From contig JANSLP010000059.1 of the NCBI GenBank assembly GCA_029298735.1, forward strand, positions 79,854 to 143,853: a stretch of 64,000 nt of DNA. The letters are read 5' to 3'. Below are positions 42,201-53,875 of this stretch, one piece after another. The notes beneath the pieces were generated by a model. It saw only the letters and a list, made by a program, of their open reading frames with translations. It ran no database searches and was not told where the DNA came from. The translations under genes were made by a program, and so were the position numbers. The DNA is from Ophiostoma sp. CBS 140.51 (taxonomy: Eukaryota > Ascomycota > Sordariomycetes > Ophiostomatales > Ophiostomataceae). The stretch's first letter is position 1; each line of letters begins with the position of its first letter.

Positions 42201-45200
42201 GTTCAAGATGGGCGACTTGTCCGGAGATAGTTGCTCACAGCGGAACACAGGAAAAAGATTTGGGGCCTTATCATAATTCGACATGACCTTGTTTATACTG
42301 TCTCCCAGAGAGCCAATATTCGCCTTATAGAATGCCAATATGGCTACTCCCGCCACTACCCGCCCCAGATATATTGCACAGACACCAGCTGTTGATCTTG
42401 CACAAGCGTCAGGCATATATCGCCACACACCTTGTCGACAGTTAAAAAAAACTCACCAGCTCACTATGCTGTAGCTCCTGCCAGCTCACTGTCCCACCTT
42501 GGACACGTTGTGAAGAGGGAAGAATAGAAACAGGGTCCTGAAAACAGAGGAGATATGGAAAGATGGTGAGGCAGAAACCGAGGCTTAGATAGCTCTCTCA
42601 GCTCGGTGGAAAGCATCTTGACTTCCTTGATTTTGGAGCTGCAAGAAGATAGTACTAATCCGACATAAAACGAGGCTGTTCATTCCCTGGGGACTCGGAG
42701 TGAGACACTGTTACCGTTTATTCTATTTCTCTACTTTGTCGGCATACAGCGGGTATCAGTAATCAAACTCTGGAAAGAGACTCTGGAAAGAAAGTCATCC
42801 TGCCTGTTCGTAGAAATCATTCTGCAGGACATGATAGGGGCTGGCCTGAGAAAAAGAAAGCCCAATCACGCCCTGTAATAGTCGCCCTGTTTTTGATACT
42901 TTCTTTTTCTATCGGGGAAGACCTACAAGCCCACTCAGAGCTCAAAAACAGCCCTGGTCATCGATTCCCCACGAATAAGGCATCAATATCATTAGAGGAG
43001 AGACCATCGCCTGGAGCTGCCCATGCTGAATATCAGACGACGGTTTCGTTCTTCCCTCTCTCTACTGTCTAGGATATCGCTCCTTCGATGTTAAATTCCT
43101 TGTAGCGTAGGTATCAAACCTGATTTTGGGATACACAAAACTTTTATTCACCGTGTTTATGCCTCTGTGTCTACACCTCTTTCCCTCCTGCAAGGTCTGC
43201 ATAATGCCCCGAGTACGACACAAAAGGACGCACACGATGCTCAAGCGACATGCATGATGGCCGCGTGGCGATTGTACACGTCCGCCCAACGCGGGAAAGA
43301 GATCCCTATCTAGATGGACTGTAACCGATACTGCGAGTATCACGACATGGATGGTGCACACCATCCACCATGAGACTGAGAGGACACAAATACTGCCCAG
43401 AACGGTATGTTGACCGACTCCCCTTTTAGAATACTGAAAAAAGAGCCGCAGGGCACACATGCATATCACGACCTCGAAACTCCTCTCCCTTGGAAATAGA
43501 TGTGCTGTTCTTTATAATGTCAACGACAGCCGCAAATGTGAGTTACTGTATATTGAAGCTATCTTAAAAAAAAATCCTACTATACAGTTTGCTGCCCAAT
43601 ATGTCGTCTTAAAGCTGACGATAGGCCGTATACACACCGCCATGGATGCTCGGCGGTGTTGTCGTGCTGCCCACGCAGTCCCCTGCGCGATTTGCAGAGG
43701 ATCTCCCAGATATAGTCAGGCTTTCTTTTTAAGGATGTTTCCTCTCAATGCCGCACGAGCCAGGGCTTCGCCACTTTTCTCACCAATGCCGTGTGCAAAA
43801 CAGGTGACCAGGTATCCCCAGTCTGGGAACTTCCTTCTCACACTTTATGAATGCATAAAGCCAGCTCTCCTCGAATATAAAAGGGAACGAAAGCATCCTC
43901 GTTTGTTTCAAAAGCTGTCCTTTTGTCGTCTAGTTTGTTTGGTATATGCCGTTGTCAATGCGGCTGTCGGCCTCTGTTCTTGATACTCTCCATTCATTTC
44001 ATTTTAGCTTTATCTCATCTCATCTGATTCTATTCAGCGTTCGTTTTGTTTTGTTTGCGTAGCCCCATCGCCGGCATCTTGATAGTGTTTTTTTATTGTT
44101 GCAGCTTTCAGTGTTTATGCGTGGGGTATCTTCATGTACTGCACACTAAAGTTCATGCGCAGAGCTACCTCCATATACATCGTCCCGTCTGTAAGTGTTC
44201 TTCGACAAAGTCGACGGCCCAGACGGCTGTCACCACGACGGAGCCCTTGGCGACAACATCACAAACAAGCACCTCGCCGGTCGCCATCGTGACCTTTTTT
44301 GCCGGTGCCCGGTGGAATGCGGAAGATAACAGACGTTTTCCGTACAATTGGGTCCTTTTGGTTTCCAATGTAAACGAAACAGGCTGTGAGAGGCTTGACG
44401 GGCATCGCAGCAAATTCCCCAATGCAGTAGGAGCCCGGTGTTCCAGCGCCTTCCGTCGCCCTTCAGGCCTAGTGCCGCCCGCGCCAGAGTCGCACGTGCT
44501 GCCTTGTATCGTCATCCCACCCACCGTCGTCATCGCTCCACCCCCCGGCAAGAGGAAAGTGGTCAGCTCCTGCCTCGCTCGTTCTTTTTTGGCCTTTTGC
44601 TCTCCTGTTTCCTTCCCATTGTCTCCCTGCTTCCTTTTCTCCATTGCTCCCGCCCATCTTCGCTCTTGCGGTCTCCTTTCACTTCTACATCCCTTGCTAG
44701 GAAAGCGCGACCGTACGTCGTAACTAATTGTGTTTGTATTTGTATTTGTATGTCGTAGTCATCGTCCATTCTCTCTTTCCTCACGAGCTCTCCTTTTTTT
44801 CTCGTTTCTCTCCCCTTTCTCCTTCTTCATCCTCACATTCTCACCAACATACTTTCCTCGACTTAATTTGTGCTTCATTTCATTCCTGTGTCGCCCAAAC
44901 CACATCCCAACTCCCAGCAACCCGATACGCCGTTCTTCCTTATCCTTAGTCCTTTTGTCATTTGTCCCTCGTCCCACTCATTGTGTCGCCCCAGATCAGA
45001 AGGCAAAAAGACGCCAAGTTAAGCGTGGGCACCCCTTTTTTAGCGGACAGGCCGACCCTGACTTTTCGAGCTTTTTGACTTTTCCAGCCTTTTCGACGGT
45101 TTTTTTCTGCAGCACGCGCACGTCTGGCCGGGCGCTACGACAGTTGATTGGGGGCAAAGCCTGGCTCGTTTCTTTATCCACAGCGATCCCTGCCCAGGGT

Positions 45201-46304
45201 CATGCTCCGCACTCCGTATTCCATTCCCCTTTTCCTCAACGCTTCAACTCTGAGCTGCGTCATACGCCGCAGCCATTGCGGGTACCCGAGAAATCAGAAA
45301 AGACAAGGACAAGACGAGAGGGGAAACGGACACGACGACCTTTAACTGGCAAGCCTTCGGACCAACCGGGACATATCGAAATAAGTCGAACGGACCAAAA
45401 AAGACACGAAAGTACGAAAAGACACGACGACATAACGGGGACAAAACGACGAACACACGACAAGACAAACAAAGCGCGAAGCGACAGACATCAACAACGG
45501 ACGAACACATCCAGAACAGTAACCGGCCTCGACATCAGCCCGCTGCAGGCATCCGCAAAAGACACAAAAACGAGCGACACAAAGACCGAAAACAAGGTCC
45601 GTACGATCCCAGCTTGCATTTGCATTTTATTGCCTTGCGTTTTCCCTCTGCAATTTGCATCAAACAGAGAGCCCTTTGCGTTTCCGCGGCTGTCCCTTCA
45701 TCTTCCTTTTCCCGTTTCCGCCGTCAAGTGATTGATTCCCTTTTTTTATCCTCAGCCGGGAAACGAATGAACAAACAACGGCTTTCCCCTTCACTTCTTC
45801 CCCCCTGCTGGCTATATCGTCTCTCCTATCAGTTCACCCCTCCGTGGCTCCGTGTGGTTGTGGTTCTGGCCTGGACCGCCACACCCAAGCCTTCTTTGTC
45901 AACCAAGCAAAGTAGTAAGCAGCAGGCGGCCGCAATCCAGGCCAAAGTGAAGGAATAGAGGAACAGAGGCACAGGAACACAAGAAACACAAGAAACACTC
46001 AAATCGGGCGACGAACAAAAAACAGCCACTCCCCGCCTTCCTTGTTCCTTGCTTCCCCCTTTCCTGTTCCTGTCCTCCGTGAGCCCCCTTCTTGTTTCGT
46101 CTTATTTCAGTCGCGGCGTTCCCCTCGTTCTTTGTTCTCTCGACTTAGTTTTCTGTCATATTTTGGCGCTCTTTTCCTCAACACAAATTAACACATTTTC
46201 TGCGACCAGAAAAACCGACAGTATCTCTTTTCTCGAAAGTCGAAATCAGATCAAATCCCCACATCAAACGTGTCCGACGTCATTTTCCAACATCCTCCCT
46301 CAAA
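39235..46304. other. 7-kb intergenic gap with no firmly supported gene
   Basis: The largest gene-free stretch, lying between divergently transcribed genes. The open frames in it (up to 333 codons at 44730-45731) overlap CT-rich leader-like DNA, show no domains, and several open only with non-ATG codons. A strong TATA box (43876-43883) and a perfect GTAAGT donor (44191-44196) suggest a spliced transcript, possibly a long 5' leader of the gene at 46305 or a non-coding RNA. I found no transposase, reverse transcriptase or terminal repeats. Confidence 0.5.
43876..43883 (+). promoter_or_regulatory. Orphan TATA box
   Basis: TATAAAAG, a near-ideal TATA element, followed by a CT/TTTG-rich initiator-like stretch. 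No protein gene starts within 2.4 kb downstream. It could drive a long, intron-bearing leader for the gene at 46305 or a separate non-coding transcript. Confidence 0.4.
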
Positions 46305-47690
46305 ATGAGTCTCGCCGACTCTGCACCGTTGTCGACCAGTGGCAGTGGCCAAGGCCCGACACTGGCGCCGCCCTTTGAGCCCATCGCCGCCTCCTCTTCC
46401 TCGTCGACTGCCCACGATGAGCAGACTACGACTACCGCTGGCAGCACGGCCGACGAAAAGAAGCAGAAGAAGCGCCGCAGCCTGTTCGGCTTTGGCAAGA
46501 AGAAGGGCGAAGGCGCAGCAGCAGACGCATCATCATCGGCGTCAGCACATGCTGTCAGCACGGCGGCCGCCGCCGGCACTTCCCTCCCTCCCCCCACACT
46601 TTCACGATTTCCGCCGCCTACGCCGCCCAAGACGGGCAACCTGCCCAACACCGGAGTCGCACCAAAACCGCCGGCCAAGGACGTGCCTGTCCGCAAGCCC
46701 ACCTCGCCCATTTTGACCGACAGCTTCAGCCCCATGAGCGCTAGTATTACCAGCAGCGGCGTCGGTGGCAGTACAACAACTGGCGGCGGTTCCAACTACG
46801 GCGGTTACTATGTGTTGCCGCCTTCCTCGCCTGGCCGTAGCATTGCTGCGCTCTCATCGTCACCACGCATGTCCTCGCCTGCCGGCTCGCAGATTTTTGA
46901 GCGCGACGTTCAGGAGAGCAACAGCGTGCTCATGCCTGGCTCTCCAGCCATTCCGTCTCACATTACGACCGAGAACTTTATCCCGCCCGTGCTTGATGCT
47001 TCCTCTGAGGCCATCACCGACGGCCACCTTGACCCGGACACTGTCGAGATCATTACCCACACACACCACCAGCCGGCTGGCCTCGCGGTAGCCGGCGCCG
47101 GCGTTGCACACAGCGGCGGCGTCAGCAGCTCAGCCGCTAGTGGCACGTTTGCATGGGTCGACGACGTTGCTAGCAGCTTTGTTACCGACAAGGACGATAG
47201 CGCCTCCAACTACGGCTCCTTTGACACCACCGATGTGCGCCGCCTCAGCTTCATTTCGTTTGCCGATGTCGTGCAGGCCGAGCAGCAACAGCAACAGCAA
47301 CAACAGGCGACCGCTGGCCCGGGCAGTCTGGCGGGTCTGACCAGTCTTGCGGCTCTCAGCGGCGCTATCAACCGCTCTCCTTCGCCGATGCGCTCGCCAA
47401 CGACTACTGATCGTTTCGGCACGAGCCCGCCGGCTAGCAAGAGCGGCTCTGTCAAGAACCTCGATCTGTCGCCGCAGCGCAACCCTGCCGGTATCAGTAA
47501 GCCCCTCGGATCGCCTACACGGTCGCCCAAGATTGCCGCTATCGGCAGTGGTAGTGGTACCACTCTGCTGCAAGTTGCTGGTAGTGGCAACGGCGGTGAG
47601 ATCTCGGTGGAAACCATGTCGCAGGCTCTCCGACGGACAGGCAGTGGTGATCTGAGTGGCGTGCGTAGTACACCCCAAAGCCCCATTTGA
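46305..47690 (+). CDS. Conserved disordered fungal protein of unknown function (461 aa)
   Basis: Single exon with ATG 46305 in the context AAAATGAG. Not recognised by name. Features are a basic patch KKQKKRRSLFGFGKKKGE (about residues 46-66), a Pro-rich stretch with PPPTPPK, two conserved-looking blocks (SPRMSSPAGSQIFERDVQES at about 186-205, and IPSHITTENFIPPVLDASSE followed by DPDTVEIITH at about 220-250), a Ser-Phe motif DVRRLSFISFADVVQAEQ (about 310-327) followed by a Gln run, and a Ser/Pro-rich tail with many possible proline-directed phosphorylation sites. No membrane span. The RRLSFISFADVVQ motif and basic patch suggest a phosphoregulated adaptor; that is inference. Confidence 0.8.
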   Translation: MSLADSAPLSTSGSGQGPTLAPPFEPIAASSSSSTAHDEQTTTTAGSTADEKKQKKRRSLFGFGKKKGEGAAADASSSASAHAVSTAAAAGTSLPPPTLSRFPPPTPPKTGNLPNTGVAPKPPAKDVPVRKPTSPILTDSFSPMSASITSSGVGGSTTTGGGSNYGGYYVLPPSSPGRSIAALSSSPRMSSPAGSQIFERDVQESNSVLMPGSPAIPSHITTENFIPPVLDASSEAITDGHLDPDTVEIITHTHHQPAGLAVAGAGVAHSGGVSSSAASGTFAWVDDVASSFVTDKDDSASNYGSFDTTDVRRLSFISFADVVQAEQQQQQQQQATAGPGSLAGLTSLAALSGAINRSPSPMRSPTTTDRFGTSPPASKSGSVKNLDLSPQRNPAGISKPLGSPTRSPKIAAIGSGSGTTLLQVAGSGNGGEISVETMSQALRRTGSGDLSGVRSTPQSPI

Positions 47691-48523
47691 GGTTGTGCAG
47701 ACCATGGGACGCCCTGACTCTCTATTTTTTATTCTTCTTTCGGATTCACTGAATCCGCCTTTTTGGTGATACCTTTTGGTCCTTCATGAGACCCCTTTTG
47801 GGAGACTTGCTGTTTGCTTTTGGCAGTCGTTTTGGAGGCTTTTTGGGACTTTTTGATTTTGTTTTATTCCTTTCTTCAGCTTTGCTTCACTTCTTTTGTA
47901 AGCGACGATACCGATTTGTTATATTGGAACAAGGGATGAGGGAGAGGGAGTGTCAAGAATGGATGGTGATGGAAAGAGAGTTGGAAGGCTCAGGCCGGAC
48001 AGCGAGGCTGAAAAGATGGAGTTGCGGTAGGAGACTTTTGGTTTTGGAGCTTTTCCCCTCGTTGGTCGTGTTGTTCTTGTATTTATTTTATACCATTCGT
48101 CTTTTTGTGCTAGGATACTCATGTTTTGTTCTTTTTACATGCCTACATTGTTACTCTTTTCCCAAATACTATCATTTTGGACATTTTGGCTTCTTGCATT
48201 GTCTTGGTTGAGGTCCAGCTAGAGCTCGAGCAAACTTACAGCTCCACTTAACACACTGTGGTGGAACGATACTCGACAGCTCCAGCAGCAAAGATGTCTC
48301 CGGAACGCGGCAACAAAAGGACCCTGAAAAGAAAGTATCGACTGCCAACAGAATTTATGTTGATACAAACGGTTTACTAACAAAGCCGGTAGCTTTGTCG
48401 TTTCGAGGTTGTCAAAAGTAGACAAAGCATTCCCCTACTTCACTTGCATCTCGTCACAGTACTAGCGCGCTAAGCACTGTACGTACTTTGCTGACCGCAC
48501 ATACGTCATCGCATCTCCAGTTA
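47691..48523. other. Intergenic region
   Basis: T-rich 3' flank of the preceding gene (47720-48200) followed by promoter sequence for the DUF4185-like gene. No gene is seen. Confidence 0.6.
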
Positions 48524-48530
48524 TAAATGC
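48524..48530 (+). promoter_or_regulatory. TATA box of the DUF4185-like gene
   Basis: TATAAAT at 81-87 nt before the chosen ATG. It is followed by a C/A-rich initiator-like stretch (TCATTCAACTCCATCAACAC). It places transcription initiation at about 48560-48590 and so excludes an upstream in-frame ATG at 48527. Confidence 0.65.
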
Positions 48531-48610
48531 AGCCCTCAAGGCTTCGATCATTCAACTCCATCAACACAAGGACGTCGCATCAACATCATCGCATTTCGAG
48601 CTCACTAAAA

Positions 48611-49864
48611 ATGGATTTTTTCAAGAAAGCGACACAAAAGGCCAAGGACATTGTCCACGAGCACGAGGCGGCGGCGCAAGGTGGTGGTCACCAACAGCAG
48701 CAACAACAGCCACTTTCCCCGCAACAGCTCGGCCCCGCATCTGCACCCGTCAAGGTGGACAACCTCATCACGGCCCGCGTCCAACCCTACGGTCAGCAGC
48801 AGTCCAACTTTCCGCACATCTTCCGCGACGGCGGCGGCGGCGGCACGGTCGGCGGCAAGCACCTCATCATCTTTGCTGACGGCATGTACACCAAGGGCAA
48901 GCCGCCAACGGACCCGAGCCTCATTGTCAGCTTCGTATCCAACTCGATTGCCGTCGCGGGCGAGGCATCCTCGTCGGCCGAGCGCAAGCTCACAAATGTG
49001 GTGGACTACGGCAGCTCTTCGCGCGGGCCCGATTTGGCCGTGCCGTTCCTGACGGACCAGGGCGAACAGGTCATGCGCACGGCCATCTGGCCGAACCACA
49101 ACATTGCCGCGCTTCCCGGCAGCAATGGCACGCGCGGCGTCGCCTTTTCGGAAGTCATTGACCGCGAGCTGTTCAAACAGCAGAAATATGCGCTGCTTTA
49201 CAACACGCCCATTGAAATCCACATTGACGGCCACTCGGGCAAGCCCACCGTGACGCGCAAGGTCAAGAACCTGTTCAATGTCGGCGAGCCCATGTTTGGT
49301 TCCTTTTGTGTTGTCTACCCGGAGCTCATGCCTCAGGGAAGCAACAACGATGGCTACCTCTACATGTTTGGCCGCGTGTCCGAGGCCAAGAACCCCAAGA
49401 GCAACGGCCTCAAGCTCGCGCGCGTGCGTGCCCAAGGCTATGCCGACCGCAGCCAGTACGAGTTCTGGGATGGGCACCAGTTTGGCCGCCAGATGCCCGC
49501 AAAGGACGATGGTGGGGCCGCCAATGCTTTTAACTGGTCGTCGGACGTGTTCGGCAAGCAGTATGGCCCCGGATCCGGTGACGTTTGGTGGAGCCCCGTG
49601 TATAATGAGTACGTCATGCTGTTCCAGAGTGCCGCGGCAGCCATTGACGACTCGCTGTACCTGACGCACAGCAAGTCGCTGACTGGAGGCTGGGCGAAGC
49701 CCGTGTGCATTTGGAAGATCCCGCGCTTCGAGGATGGCTACAGCTACTGCATGCACGCGTATCCCAACATGGACCCGACGGGCAAAACGGTGCCGATTTC
49801 GTGGACGCAGGACTCCAAGTCGCGGTCGTGCCGGATCCACACAGGCGAAGTGCAGTTTTCGTAG
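48611..49864 (+). CDS. DUF4185-like beta-propeller protein (417 aa)
   Basis: Single exon. The start at 48611 (MDFFKKATQKAKDIVHEHEA) is preferred over the in-frame ATG at 48527, which lies next to the TATA box. The N-terminal helix is amphipathic and followed by a Gln-rich linker; there is no signal peptide, so the product is probably cytosolic. The body resembles the DUF4185 fold, a bladed propeller related to glycosidase-type folds: repeated blade-like segments HLIIFADGMYTKGK, VPFLTDQGEQ, VGEPMFGSFCVVYPEL, DGYLYMFGRVSEAKN, LARVRAQGYADRSQYEFWDG, GDVWWSPVYNEYVMLFQSAA and DDSLYLTHSKSLTGGW. The TATA box and very GC-rich codon usage suggest strong, perhaps inducible expression. The domain call is from pattern memory; enzymatic activity is unproven. 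Confidence 0.75.
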   Translation: MDFFKKATQKAKDIVHEHEAAAQGGGHQQQQQQPLSPQQLGPASAPVKVDNLITARVQPYGQQQSNFPHIFRDGGGGGTVGGKHLIIFADGMYTKGKPPTDPSLIVSFVSNSIAVAGEASSSAERKLTNVVDYGSSSRGPDLAVPFLTDQGEQVMRTAIWPNHNIAALPGSNGTRGVAFSEVIDRELFKQQKYALLYNTPIEIHIDGHSGKPTVTRKVKNLFNVGEPMFGSFCVVYPELMPQGSNNDGYLYMFGRVSEAKNPKSNGLKLARVRAQGYADRSQYEFWDGHQFGRQMPAKDDGGAANAFNWSSDVFGKQYGPGSGDVWWSPVYNEYVMLFQSAAAAIDDSLYLTHSKSLTGGWAKPVCIWKIPRFEDGYSYCMHAYPNMDPTGKTVPISWTQDSKSRSCRIHTGEVQFS

Positions 49865-52099
49865 GAGCCAACTGGAGAAACAGAAGAATGAAGGACAGGA
49901 ACTTAGGAATAGGACAAAAGTATAGGGAGCGTGGATTACGATAATGTATAGTACAGGCCATGGTCTTTTATCCCTATCTTTATCTAATATACCGGGGGTC
50001 CGTTCGGATCAACCGTCGGTTCGAGATTCAATACCAAATACAGATAAAAAGTGACAGAGAGAAGAGCCTTTGTCACGGTACAACGTGGAAGAGTCATGTC
50101 AAATAAAGAAAACTGGGGAAAAAAGCCGTTCGGATTGTTCCGCGTGGCGTCGATAAATCGGTTGTAGCTGCATGTACGACAATTCGGGATCCTATTCCAA
50201 CGGAACCCAAAACGAGAGGAAGAGTCGAAAGGAAGAAAAGAAAGAAAACTACACAACTTTCAGTGTTACAAAAAAGCACGCCCTACGACATCGCTTGGAC
50301 AATCTGATTACGGTCAAGATTAGATAGCATAAAAGCTTTCCATTTGCTTGGTTTGGAACCTCTAGGGTCCAGCTTCCGTATCTGGCGTATTTCGTCGCAT
50401 TCTTGGGGCGCCGTAATGCGGACTGCGGATTGCGGTAGGCACTTTTTGGTAGCGTGGTCATGGCCATGAAAATCGGCAGTCGGTATGGCCCAAAGCGACA
50501 AGGCGAGTTTTTGTCCTCTCAATGTCCCCTCTTTACTTCTTTACGAGATGGTTTCTCCACTCTAATCGGTCCTCGAAGACCACCGATTCTCGGCCCGGAG
50601 GTCGCCCTGGCCGGGCAAGCAAGCGGAAGCGAGAATGGCAAATGAATAAATGACCTTTGGGTATTGAAAGAAGGATGTCCAATGGGAGGGCATAAAATGG
50701 CCGATGCTGTCACGGGAGGATGAGGTCTCCTTTCTGCTCTTTCTTGTCCGACTTCTTGAGTCTCTGTAAGGGCTCTTTTCTTTTTGCTTGTAAGGAAAGC
50801 TCGAGTCAATTGACGGAGTGGAAACGTCCGCAATTGGAGGAAATAAGACTTCAAAATCAAAGGAAGAAGGAAGTGCAAGAAAAAAATGAAAACAGAAAGC
50901 AAAAAAAAAGTGCAAGAAAAAAAGACAGAGAGAGAGAGAGAAACAAACACGACAATCAATCGAAGGCCAAGACATTCAAGATTGTGTGCTCTCTCACGTC
51001 TTTATCTACTCATCCGTCCTAATCGACGTTCACGTCCTTTTTCAATGCAAGTCGTCCCCGGCACGGTTCCCCCGTCGGCGCCATGTCGGCAAATGGCAGA
51101 CATCGAAAAGGGTAAACCAGACCGGACCAACCCCGAACAAACAAACACATGAATCAAATGACTGTGATCGATCTCCTGCAGTACCCCTCTCGGATGGATA
51201 CCGGAGCGGACGAGCGAGTCCGTATGTGTGGGTTCTCTTTTGATTTTTAGTGCCCAAGGCAATTGAGTGGAGATTTTGGAAGTTCTGGCACTCTTCTTTT
51301 TCGTCGTTTCGCCGCTATTTGGTCGTTTCGCCGTTTTTAACTCTTTTCCGTCTTGCTTTGGGTATCTCCTCTCAGTCTCTCAGTGCCTGAGCACAAGCGT
51401 ACTGAGTAGCGGCCGCCCACCGGACAAGAACCGGGCATGCGGCATAGCGGCGTATCGACGATCCGCCGTTCTAGGCGACAGGGGTCTCTGGTTTTGGTTG
51501 CACTTTCTCTTCTTGGGTGGCCAAGCTGGGAAGGGTCAAGGAGGCAGGGAGGGAAAAAAGCTTTTCTACACTGCAGGTCATTGGGTTCTTTTCCGTGTCC
51601 ACTTTCTGGTCGTTCATATTTTGTTTTTACTGTTTTCTTCTTATTTTGACGCATATCCGGGGGTGGAGGTCTCAATGACCCCTTCTCTTTTTGTCTTTTG
51701 GCACCCTGTCTCGTAATGGGTTTCCCTTTTCCCTCCTTTCCCTTTTCTCTTTTGAATTCCCTCCCTTCTCCTGCTTCTCTTTTATTCCCTTCCTTTGCCA
51801 TTACCTTCCTCAATTTCTAACAGGCTCTTTCCTCTGCTCTTTGCCTGTCCAATAAACTAATATTAAACCTTTCCCTCATCCATACTTCCCCGGATTTTGA
51901 ATTCACATCCGTCCGTGCCAAGCTTCCGCTAAACTGTCCACCGAATATTTGCCATTGACTTTCTTCGCCTTCTTTTGATTCTAAAAGATTACCATCCCCC
52001 ATCTTCCTCTGACTGGCATGGTCTTACGTATGCACATAATTTCTTTACACACTCCCCATACCCCATCGTACCACAAACGTCGGTCACCCTCGTTACAGA
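49865..52099. other. Intergenic region with CT-rich leader before the MFS gene
   Basis: No gene is supported. The last 400 nt (51700-52090) are pyrimidine-rich, as expected for a fungal leader; an ACAG directly before the ATG at 52100 might be the acceptor of a 5' UTR intron. Confidence 0.5.
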
Positions 52100-53875
52100 A
52101 TGGCCGACGAAAAGGAGGTACACGATCGTGGTGAAGAGCCGAGCAGCGTTCTTGATGAGACACTCGACAGCAGTTCCGGCGAAAAGAAGATGGTAACCAC
52201 CACAGAACGTGAGGTAGACTTACAACCCGAGGCATCTTCTTCACCACCTCAAAAAGAGGTCGACCTCGAAGCCGGCCAGTCTCAATCTCAACACGAAAGT
52301 GACCACGACCACGACAATGACGACACAAACATTGTCCGGCGGCCACAGCCTGCCAAGACGGTAGACCTAGAAGCCGGCGAGGACACCGGCGCCAACCAGA
52401 CACAGCTTATGTCCGCTCTGACCCACGTCTCGTCTGTCGGACCCGACACACCGGCAGCCCAGCCTTGGTCGTCGTTCGTTGAGATTCCCGACGAGTTCTA
52501 CGACCGTCTGGCTCCCCGCCGCAAGGTGGCCATTGTCGTGATGTTGTCGTTCTGCTCGCTGCTCTCGCCCATCTCCAGTACCTCCGTGCTGCCGGCCGTG
52601 CCCGATATCGTCGACGAGTTCCACAGCACGGGTTCCATTGTCGACATCAGCAATGCCCTGTATCTGCTGTTTATGGGCCTGTCCCCGACCGTCTGGGGCC
52701 CATTGAGTGAAGTGTACGGCCGCCGTACCATCACATTGACCACATCGTTCCTCTTCTTCTGCTTCACGCTGGGCACCGCCCTCTCACCCAACCTGGCGTC
52801 CTTTTTCGTCTTCCGCATCTTGTCGGCTTTCCAGGGCACTGCTTTCATCCTCGTCGGCTCGGCGTCTGTGGGTGACATCTACCGCCCCACTGAACGCGCC
52901 ACAGCCATGTCCTGGTTCATGGCCGGCACCCTTGTCGGTCCTGCCTTTGGCCCATTCATCGGCGGCATCATCGTGACGTACAAGTCGTGGCGCGTTATCT
53001 TCTGGCTACAGGCCGCGTTGGCCGGCACTGCCTTTGTCGGCACACTGTTCCTGCTGCCCGAGACCATCCACCACAAGAAGATTGACAGCCTTGCTGGCTA
53101 TCCGCTGAAGAACAAGCTGCGCGTGTTGGGTCCCATGATCAACCCCTTACGTGTTATTCGCCTCTTTGTCTACCCCAACCTCATCATGGCCGGCAGCGCC
53201 TCATCGTCGCTTGTCTGGAACATGTACGCACTTCTCACGCCCATCCGCTATGTGCTCAACCCGCGCTTCAACCTCACCACGCCCATGCAATCAGGCCTCT
53301 TTTACCTGGCGCCCGGTATCGGTTATGTCTGCGGCACCTTCTTCGGTGGCCGCTATGCTGACTACATGGTCCGCCGCTGGATCAAGAAGCGCAAAGGCCA
53401 GCGCGTCCCCGAAGACCGCCTGCGCTCGGCTCTCCCCTTTTTGGGTGTCGTCATTCCCGCCTGTGTTTTGATATACGGCTGGGGCGTCGAAAAGGGCGCC
53501 GGCGGTATCCCCCTGGCCGTCATCATGCTGTTCTTGCAGGGTGTCGCCCAGCTCTTTTGCTTCCCCAGCATCAACACCTACTGCCTCGACGTCATGCAGA
53601 GTCGCGGCAGCGAGGTCATTGCCGCCAACTACTTTGTGCGCTATCTGTTCGCCTGTGGCGGTACGGCCGTCGTGCTGCCGGCCATTGAGAAGATCGGTGT
53701 CGGCTGGTTCAGCACGATCAGTGCGCTTTTCCTAGTGGTCAGTGCCATTGGTCTATGGACAGCTGTTCTTTGGGGCCAGCAGTGGAGGGACCGTGTCGAC
53801 AAGTGGCGCAACGGCCGGCGCAAGGTCGAGTATGAGAAGGCGCAGGCAAGGCTGAGCGAGCGGGAGGGAACATAA
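52100..53875 (+). CDS. MFS transporter, DHA1 (drug:H+ antiporter) type
   Basis: Twelve-span membrane carrier, single exon, 591 aa. A long hydrophilic acidic N-terminus (about residues 1-140) precedes the first span. Motif A-like sequence is WGPLSEVYGRRTITL in the loop between spans 2 and 3; motif C of proton antiporters is seen as GTLVGPAFGPFIGGI in span 5, which places it in the 12-TMS DHA1 group with Flu1/Qdr/Tpo-like exporters. The central loop carries PLKNKLRVLGPMINPLRVIR, and later spans contain YLAPGIGYVCGTFFGGRYAD. It probably exports small organic compounds or polyamines at the plasma membrane, but the substrate cannot be inferred. Neighbours give no pathway context: no biosynthetic enzymes or regulators flank it. 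Confidence 0.93.
   Translation: MADEKEVHDRGEEPSSVLDETLDSSSGEKKMVTTTEREVDLQPEASSSPPQKEVDLEAGQSQSQHESDHDHDNDDTNIVRRPQPAKTVDLEAGEDTGANQTQLMSALTHVSSVGPDTPAAQPWSSFVEIPDEFYDRLAPRRKVAIVVMLSFCSLLSPISSTSVLPAVPDIVDEFHSTGSIVDISNALYLLFMGLSPTVWGPLSEVYGRRTITLTTSFLFFCFTLGTALSPNLASFFVFRILSAFQGTAFILVGSASVGDIYRPTERATAMSWFMAGTLVGPAFGPFIGGIIVTYKSWRVIFWLQAALAGTAFVGTLFLLPETIHHKKIDSLAGYPLKNKLRVLGPMINPLRVIRLFVYPNLIMAGSASSSLVWNMYALLTPIRYVLNPRFNLTTPMQSGLFYLAPGIGYVCGTFFGGRYADYMVRRWIKKRKGQRVPEDRLRSALPFLGVVIPACVLIYGWGVEKGAGGIPLAVIMLFLQGVAQLFCFPSINTYCLDVMQSRGSEVIAANYFVRYLFACGGTAVVLPAIEKIGVGWFSTISALFLVVSAIGLWTAVLWGQQWRDRVDKWRNGRRKVEYEKAQARLSEREGT

Noticed and set aside
43459..43983. 174-codon frame in the 7-kb gap
   Set aside because: No recognisable domain, and it runs across the orphan TATA box; composition is like its surroundings.
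44046..44723. 225-codon frame with a hydrophobic, signal-like start
   Set aside because: The frame opens with TTG rather than ATG and the remainder has no protein-like conservation.
44730..45731. 333-codon plus-strand frame
   Set aside because: Starts and continues through CT-rich leader-like DNA; Ser/Phe/Arg composition follows the nucleotide bias and no motif is seen.
48527..48529. Upstream in-frame ATG for the DUF4185-like gene
   Set aside because: It overlaps the TATA box, so it should precede the transcription start.
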